From Nitrospinota bacterium (lineage in GTDB: Bacteria > JAUXIQ01), in contig JAUXIQ010000053.1 of assembly GCA_030620925.1 (NCBI GenBank), positions 1 through 9,240 of the forward strand: a DNA stretch of 9,240 nucleotides, in the 5' to 3' direction. This document shows, piece by piece, positions 5,509 to 9,240 of this stretch. Below the pieces are notes generated by a model that searched no databases, had not been told where the DNA came from, and saw nothing but the letters and a program-made list of their open reading frames with translations. The translations under genes and the position numbers were made by a program. Within the stretch, counting starts at the first letter, position 1, and the number at the start of each line of letters is the position of its first letter.

Positions 5509-6474
5509 ATGTTAAGCATGAAAAACCTGCGGTTAAAGAATAAGGTGTTTATTGCCTTTGCATTATCCTCAGTGCTCCCGCTTCTGCTTCTGTTTTACGT
5601 TTTACTTGGCCTGATGTCTCCTGAAGCTGAGCAATTCCTTCTGAGCGAAAAGCTTGTAAATGTCGACCTGCTTATGGTGCTGGCAGTCTTGCTGAGCGTA
5701 TTGGGAGTGCGCATAAACCTCGACATAATCAAAGGCATTGGGGACCTGGTTAAAAGGAGCGAGGACATTTATCCCGACGTCGATCGAGAACCGGAGCGAA
5801 AATTAGATGAAATTGCGCAGTTAGCCGACAAACTCACATCGATAATGGGGAAGATGCAAGAGCAGATGAGCCAACTCGAGCAGTTCGAGAAAGACCTTGC
5901 AAATACCAGGCAGGAGCTCATGGCTTCCAACGCCAGGCTTAAGGAAGTAGCCATCAAAGATGATCTCACCGGTGTATACAACAGACGACTTTTCAACGAC
6001 AGGCTGCAGGAAGAAGTGAAGAGGGCGATGAGGTACAAACGCCCTATATCCCTTTTAATGTTGGACATCGACGGCTTCAAAGAGGTAAACGACGATTTCG
6101 GCCACATGGTGGGAGATGTAGTGCTTGAGAAGTTTGCACGGCTTCTAAAGTCCAGCTGCAGGGAGGTTGATGTTGTCGCCCGGTACGGAGGTGATGAGTT
6201 CAGCATCATCCTGCCCGAAACGGACAATCAGGGCGCTATGTTAATAGCTGAGAGGATAAGCAAAAAAGTTGAAAAACAGGTCTTCCTGAAAAAGGATGAG
6301 GGCAAGACCATAAACTTGACCATAAGCATCGGAGTATCAACTTGCACGAGGGTGATGGAGGAAACTGAGGACATCCTGCATTTCGCCGATAAAGCCCTCT
6401 CCTTGGCTAAGAAGGAAGGGAAAAACAGCGTGATAGAATATTCACCGACCGACTTGCGTCTTCCCTCTTCGTAA
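5509..6474 (+). CDS. Membrane-anchored GGDEF diguanylate cyclase
   Basis: Makes the second messenger c-di-GMP from two GTP at the inner membrane. Two hydrophobic segments, at about 13-35 and 52-68, are joined by only about 16 residues, so there is no periplasmic sensor domain. A HAMP-like linker (about 69-115) with DEIAQLADKLTSIMGKM and a coiled coil (about 115-147) lead into the GGDEF domain (about 148-312). That domain starts with DDLTGVYNRR at 151-160 and LDIDGFKEVND follows. GGDEF itself is intact at 227-231 with RYGGDEFSIILP. The inhibitory I-site R-E-V-D is at 218-221, five residues before it, so product feedback is expected. The closing ADKALSLAKKEGKN has Ser where Tyr is usual. ATG 5509 has AGGAG at 5494-5498, ten bases upstream; an ATG at 5518 is worse placed. 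Input signal and target are unknown. Confidence 0.93.
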   Translation: MLSMKNLRLKNKVFIAFALSSVLPLLLLFYVLLGLMSPEAEQFLLSEKLVNVDLLMVLAVLLSVLGVRINLDIIKGIGDLVKRSEDIYPDVDREPERKLDEIAQLADKLTSIMGKMQEQMSQLEQFEKDLANTRQELMASNARLKEVAIKDDLTGVYNRRLFNDRLQEEVKRAMRYKRPISLLMLDIDGFKEVNDDFGHMVGDVVLEKFARLLKSSCREVDVVARYGGDEFSIILPETDNQGAMLIAERISKKVEKQVFLKKDEGKTINLTISIGVSTCTRVMEETEDILHFADKALSLAKKEGKNSVIEYSPTDLRLPSS

Positions 6475-6488
6475 ACCCTTCAAGGTTT
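6473..6488 (+). terminator. Weak hairpin overlapping the GGDEF stop codon
   Basis: AAACC and GGTTT form a 5-bp stem around CTTCAA, followed by CTTAC. The position suits a terminator but the stem is short and the T-tract is missing. Confidence 0.25.
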
Positions 6489-6625
6489 CTTACGTCGCCC
6501 GTATATCGGGTGTCCCCTCATGAAATTCAGCACTATTTTGCCTTCTCACCATATCTCCGGTACCGGCAATTTAGGAAGTATTCTTAAAGTAAGTTAGATA
6601 TTCTTGAAATAAACATCACAAACTA

Positions 6626-6654
6626 CTGATTTATCTTCGCTTTCCTGTTATGAT
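6626..6654 (+). promoter_or_regulatory. Possible extended -10 promoter for the first TPR gene
   Basis: TATGAT at 6649-6654 (5 of 6) is preceded by TGT, giving the extended -10 pattern TGn-TATGAT. The -35 region at 6626-6631 (CTGATT) is poor, as is common for extended -10 promoters. It lies 90 bases before the GTG start. Confidence 0.4.
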
Positions 6655-6666
6655 AATGGACGTGAG

Positions 6667-6685
6667 CTCCAAAATCTATTTGGAG
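6667..6685 (+). promoter_or_regulatory. Hairpin in the leader of the first TPR gene
   Basis: CTCCAAA and TTTGGAG form a perfect 7-bp stem with a five-base loop ATCTA. It falls between the proposed promoter and the ribosome binding site, so it would be in the 5' untranslated RNA. Its role, if any, is unknown. Confidence 0.4.
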
Positions 6686-6731
6686 ACCATCCTTGCCCGA
6701 AAACGATGAAAAGCCAAAATTTACTGGATAT

Positions 6732-6736
6732 AGGGG
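6732..6736 (+). promoter_or_regulatory. Ribosome binding site that decides a GTG start at 6744
   Basis: AGGGG sits seven bases before GTG 6744. The frame is open further upstream to a TTG at 6693, but similarity to the paralogous gene begins exactly at GTG 6744: GTG AGG CAA GAG here, ATG AAG CAA GAG at 8548. The upstream 17 codons are therefore leader. Confidence 0.65.
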
Positions 6737-6743
6737 AAATGCC

Positions 6744-8114
6744 GTGAGGCAAGAGCAGCTTTCACGTTTTCTACAAATTCAGGGTATACTTGCGGTTCTT
6801 CTGAGCATGTGCATTTTTATTACCGCTGCCGCCGCAGACGAAAGCACCCAAAAGGCCAAAGAATTGTTCTGGCGCGGCGTAAAATCGTTAGAAGCAAAAC
6901 AGTATGAGGAAGCCATTAAATATTTCAAATCCGTTCTTGAAGTTAAACCCGACTATGCTGATGCGTATCTGAATTTGAGCGCTGCTTACGGTGCGCTGGG
7001 TCGTGATGAAGAGGCTGCTAAAGCTACAAAAGCCTTCAGAAACGCGGTCAGCAGCGACCCTATGATTAAACATTACAACCGGGGGCTGACTAACGAAAGC
7101 CTGAAACGTTATGGAGATGCGGTCGAAGCATACCAAACGGTTATCCAGCTTAAGCCCGGTCACACAGAAGCACACTTTAGATTAGGGGTTAATTACAGTA
7201 AATTGGGGCGCTATGAAGAAGCGGTGAGGGCTTTCACCCAGGCCATATGGCTGAAGCCCGACTACGCCGAAGCGCATAACAACCTGGGCCTGTCTTATGG
7301 CCGGCTGAGTCGCTTTAAACAGGAGATCAAAGCTTATAAGGAAGCCATACGGCTGAATCCAGACTTCACCGAAGCGTATTATAACCTCGGCAGGGCTTAT
7401 AATTCACAGGGTCGCCATGACCAGGCGGTGGAGGCATATGCTCAGGCTATACTCATAAATCCTGATGATGCAGAGCCGCACTTCGGCCTGGGCGCTACTT
7501 ACAGAAAGTTGGAGCGCTATGAAGAAGCGATCGAGGCAATTAAACAGGCCATCCGTCTAAAACCCGACTATGAAGCTCCGCATAATGAGCTGGGGCTGGT
7601 TTACGCCGATTCGGGGCGCTATGCCGAGGCAGCGGAGGCGTATCAGCTGGCCATACGCGTAAACCCCGACTACGCCGAAGCATACAATAACCTGGGCGTG
7701 GTTTATAGCTTGTCAGGGCGCTATGAAGAAGCAGCGGAGGCGCTTAAACAGGTCATCCGCATCGACCCTGATAATACCGATACACACGTCGTGCTGGCCC
7801 GTACGCTTATTAAATCTGCTCGCTATACCCAGGCGGTAAAAGAGTTAAAATACTTGATCCGATTAAATCCTGAAAATGCCGCGGCTCGCTCTCTCTTAGG
7901 ATATGCTTACATCAATCTCAAACGCTATGAAGAAGCAGTAGAGGAATTTAAACTCGTTTTACAAATTAACCCTGGTAATGCCGAGACGCATTTAAATTTG
8001 GGTTATGCTTATGAGCTCCTGGGAGACCGGGGGGCGGCCCTGGATGAGTACAAAATTTTAAAAAAGCTCGACCCTCGGAAAGCCGATCAGCTTTTCGACC
8101 TTATCTATAAATAG
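6744..8114 (+). CDS. Exported tetratricopeptide-repeat protein, 12 repeats
   Basis: A secreted or periplasmic protein-binding scaffold; TPR arrays mediate protein-protein contacts, but the partner is unknown. With the GTG start it has 456 residues. An N-terminal signal peptide (MRQEQLSRFLQIQG, hydrophobic core ILAVLLSMCIFIT, probable cleavage after AAAA-D) is followed by twelve 34-residue repeats from about residue 38 to 446, then a short tail ADQLFDLIYK. Repeat 2 is irregular (about 36 residues). Many units show the consensus LG-x-x-Y, GRYEEA, AI-x-L-x-P-D-Y. The repeats are also conserved in DNA: CGCTATGAAGAAGC occurs at 7209, 7515, 7719 and 7923, all multiples of 102 bases apart, which fits growth of the array by unit duplication. 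A paralogue with a matching signal peptide follows at 8548. The GGDEF gene upstream is separately promoted. No enzyme domain is seen. Confidence 0.93.
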   Translation: MRQEQLSRFLQIQGILAVLLSMCIFITAAAADESTQKAKELFWRGVKSLEAKQYEEAIKYFKSVLEVKPDYADAYLNLSAAYGALGRDEEAAKATKAFRNAVSSDPMIKHYNRGLTNESLKRYGDAVEAYQTVIQLKPGHTEAHFRLGVNYSKLGRYEEAVRAFTQAIWLKPDYAEAHNNLGLSYGRLSRFKQEIKAYKEAIRLNPDFTEAYYNLGRAYNSQGRHDQAVEAYAQAILINPDDAEPHFGLGATYRKLERYEEAIEAIKQAIRLKPDYEAPHNELGLVYADSGRYAEAAEAYQLAIRVNPDYAEAYNNLGVVYSLSGRYEEAAEALKQVIRIDPDNTDTHVVLARTLIKSARYTQAVKELKYLIRLNPENAAARSLLGYAYINLKRYEEAVEEFKLVLQINPGNAETHLNLGYAYELLGDRGAALDEYKILKKLDPRKADQLFDLIYK

Positions 8115-8218
8115 AGGCTCTAAATGCGTCTCCCTCCAAGACTCGTTTCATTCACCCCTCAGAATGCCAGAGAGAGAGTTTATGCGATAAACAAAAAGGG
8201 TAAGCAGTCTCAATGAAC

Positions 8219-8246
8219 ATACCCACCCATTCATGGGTGGGTATTT
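8219..8246 (+). terminator. Strong hairpin, probable terminator of the first TPR gene
   Basis: ATACCCACCCA (8219-8229) and TGGGTGGGTAT (8234-8244) pair perfectly over 11 bp with a TTCA loop. The trailing T-tract is short (TTT), and the hairpin is about 105 bases after the stop codon. It is the most stable simple hairpin in the window and would isolate the two TPR genes from each other. Confidence 0.55.
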
Positions 8247-8251
8247 GATGA

Positions 8252-8331
8252 CCCTGCCGCCAAGCAGGGTTCGAACCCCGTCACTTGTGGCGGGGTATAT
8301 TCCCCCGGACAAGTCCAGGGGTTCGCAACCC
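8252..8331. repeat. GC-rich structured segment with repeated GGGTTCG motifs
   Basis: GGGTTCGAACCC at 8267-8278 is a perfect 12-base palindrome. It is enclosed by CCGCCA (8257-8262) and TGGCGG (8288-8293). CCCTG (8252-8256) can alternatively pair with CAGGG (8265-8269). GGGG and CCCC flank TATATT at 8292-8305. A related hairpin, GGGTT-CGC-AACCC, follows at 8319-8331. Such nested symmetry is typical of REP-like intergenic elements or of binding sites. The T-arm-like motif is not part of a foldable tRNA on either strand. Confidence 0.45.
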
Positions 8332-8535
8332 GGGGAACCTCAATCGAGCCGGCTGCATCATGAGAATTACTCCCGCGCCATCCACGTCATCCCGCACAAT
8401 TCGTGACCAACTCTTGTAAAGTCGATGGCGGAGAGATCGCCCTTTATCTGAGGTGAAAAGAAGCACTTTCTCCTCGACAAGATTCCTCATCTGCCGAAAG
8501 TGAATATATGGGCTTCTAATAAAATAGATTATTTC

Positions 8536-8545
8536 GGGGGGAAGG
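8536..8545 (+). promoter_or_regulatory. Ribosome binding site of the second TPR gene
   Basis: GGGGGGAAGG ends two bases before ATG 8548; the G run gives an effective spacing of about six bases. It corresponds in position to AGGGGAAA before the first TPR gene. Confidence 0.55.
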
Positions 8546-8547
8546 TC

Positions 8548-9240
8548 ATGAAGCAAGAGCGACGTTCACGTTTTCTAAAAATTCAGGGTATTGCAGCGAC
8601 TCTAGTTATCACCTGTATCTTTATTGCCGCTGCCATAGCGGATGATAGAACCAAAGAGACCGATGAGCTATTCTCGCAAGGCGTTGGAGCAATTAAGGCA
8701 CAGAACTATGAAGAGGCTGTCAAATACTTTGAGGCCTCATTGGAAATAAAGCCCGACGACGCCGGAGTGTATCACTCCCTGGGGTTTGTTTATAGCCGGC
8801 TCGACCGATACGCTGAGGCGGTGGAAGCCTATAAACAGGCCATCCGGATAAACCCTGATGAAGCATCAGCGCACTACAACCTGGGGTTGGCTTATAGCTA
8901 TCTGAAACGTTATACCGATGCCGAAGAGGCGTATAGGCAGGCAATCCGGATAAACCCTGACGACGTATCAGCGTATTACAACCTGGGCTGGGATTATGAG
9001 GAACTTGGCCGCTACGTCGAGGCTGCGGAAGCCTATAAACAGACCATCCGGGTTAAACCTGACCACTTTAAAGCGCATCATAACCTGGGCGGAGCCTATG
9101 GCGAGCTGGGCCGCTACGCTGAGGCAATAAAGGCGTATAAACAGGCCCTAAAGATAAACCCTGGTTCCCCCGAAGCGCATTACAACCTGGGTGTTGCCTA
9201 TCTATTTAATGGAAACCGCGAAGCAGCCCTTGAAGAATAC
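8548..9240 (+). CDS. Exported tetratricopeptide-repeat protein, paralogue (3' end outside window)
   Basis: The frame is open from ATG 8548 to the window end (231 codons). The signal peptide starts MKQERRSRFLKIQG, with the hydrophobic core IAATLVITCIFIAAA and a probable cleavage near AIA-D. The first 14 residues share ten with the upstream TPR protein, so the two genes are paralogues. Five complete TPR units (about residues 39-207) and part of a sixth follow, with consensus such as YNLGLAYSYLKRY and AEEAYRQAIRINPDD. The last visible unit (HYNLGVAYLFNGNREAALEEY) resembles the final repeat of the upstream protein (HLNLGYAYELLGDRGAALDEY), not an internal one. The protein therefore probably ends within about 20-30 residues, with six repeats against twelve. 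It likely has a similar envelope-located protein-binding role; the partner is unknown. Confidence 0.92.
   Translation, partial: MKQERRSRFLKIQGIAATLVITCIFIAAAIADDRTKETDELFSQGVGAIKAQNYEEAVKYFEASLEIKPDDAGVYHSLGFVYSRLDRYAEAVEAYKQAIRINPDEASAHYNLGLAYSYLKRYTDAEEAYRQAIRINPDDVSAYYNLGWDYEELGRYVEAAEAYKQTIRVKPDHFKAHHNLGGAYGELGRYAEAIKAYKQALKINPGSPEAHYNLGVAYLFNGNREAALEEY

Larger units (their letters stand above)
8115..8547. other. 433-base spacer between the two TPR genes
   Basis: Contains a small hairpin (GTTTAT 8178-8183, ATAAAC 8187-8192), a strong hairpin (8219-8246), a GC-rich structured segment (8252-8331) and about 200 bases before the second TPR gene without clear signals. A 91-codon open frame runs on the minus strand (8281-8556). 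It overlaps the start of the second TPR gene, has no Shine-Dalgarno site and no motif I recognise, so I do not call it a gene. No tRNA was found despite tRNA-like GGTTCGA motifs. Confidence 0.6.

Noticed and set aside
6693-6743. TTG start for the first TPR gene, adding 17 residues
   Set aside because: It would place charged residues before the signal peptide; the ribosome binding site and paralogue alignment both point to GTG 6744.
7200-7950. Regularly spaced repeats as a CRISPR-like array
   Set aside because: The 102-base period is three times 34 codons inside one intact reading frame, so these are TPR coding repeats.
8256-8331. Possible tRNA gene, suggested by GGGTTCGAACCCC and GGGGTTCGC resembling T-arms
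   Set aside because: On neither strand could I place an acceptor stem, D-arm and anticodon arm at tRNA spacing around these motifs; they fit simple palindromes better.

Overview
The window comes from a bacterial chromosome. Its genes are ordinary bacterial ones: ornithine carbamoyltransferase, HemW, MoaA, an acyl-CoA dehydrogenase, a GGDEF diguanylate cyclase and exported TPR proteins. They are spaced in a bacterial way and have Shine-Dalgarno sites. Moderate GC in the genes, AT-rich spacers, a FadE-like acyl-CoA dehydrogenase and exported TPR proteins would suit an anaerobic Chloroflexota (Dehalococcoidia-like), deltaproteobacterial or Nitrospirota lineage. The sequence alone does not decide this, and the guess is weak.

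Layout, all recognised genes on the + strand: (1) 3-698, the 3' part of an acyl-CoA dehydrogenase gene. (2) 798-1685 argF and 1689-2822 hemW, three bases apart and probably one transcript, with a plausible promoter at 734-762. (3) 2958-3974 moaA, preceded by the best promoter in the window (TTGACA-N16-TATACT). (4) 3975-5508, an AT-rich stretch of about 1.5 kb. It carries one small unrecognised membrane-protein gene (4309-4749), several inverted and direct repeats, and at 4796-4903 a decayed second copy of the 3' end of moaA. (5) 5509-6474, a membrane-bound GGDEF protein. (6) 6744-8114 and 8548-end, two paralogous secreted TPR proteins. They are separated by a 433-base spacer with a strong hairpin and a GC-rich structured segment. 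The second TPR gene is cut by the window end.

The first half is housekeeping: arginine biosynthesis, haem handling, molybdenum cofactor and acyl-CoA oxidation. The second half looks accessory: c-di-GMP signalling next to envelope TPR proteins. No direct link between the halves can be read from the sequence.

The most unusual signal is the moaA tail repeat. The last 23 codons of moaA recur about 0.93 kb downstream (59 of 69 bases identical by hand alignment), out of context and frameshifted. The low-GC segment carrying the small membrane gene lies between the two copies. This could be an old insertion that rebuilt the 3' end of moaA, or a decayed duplication. I see no CRISPR array, tRNA, rRNA, intact transposase or recognisable defence system.
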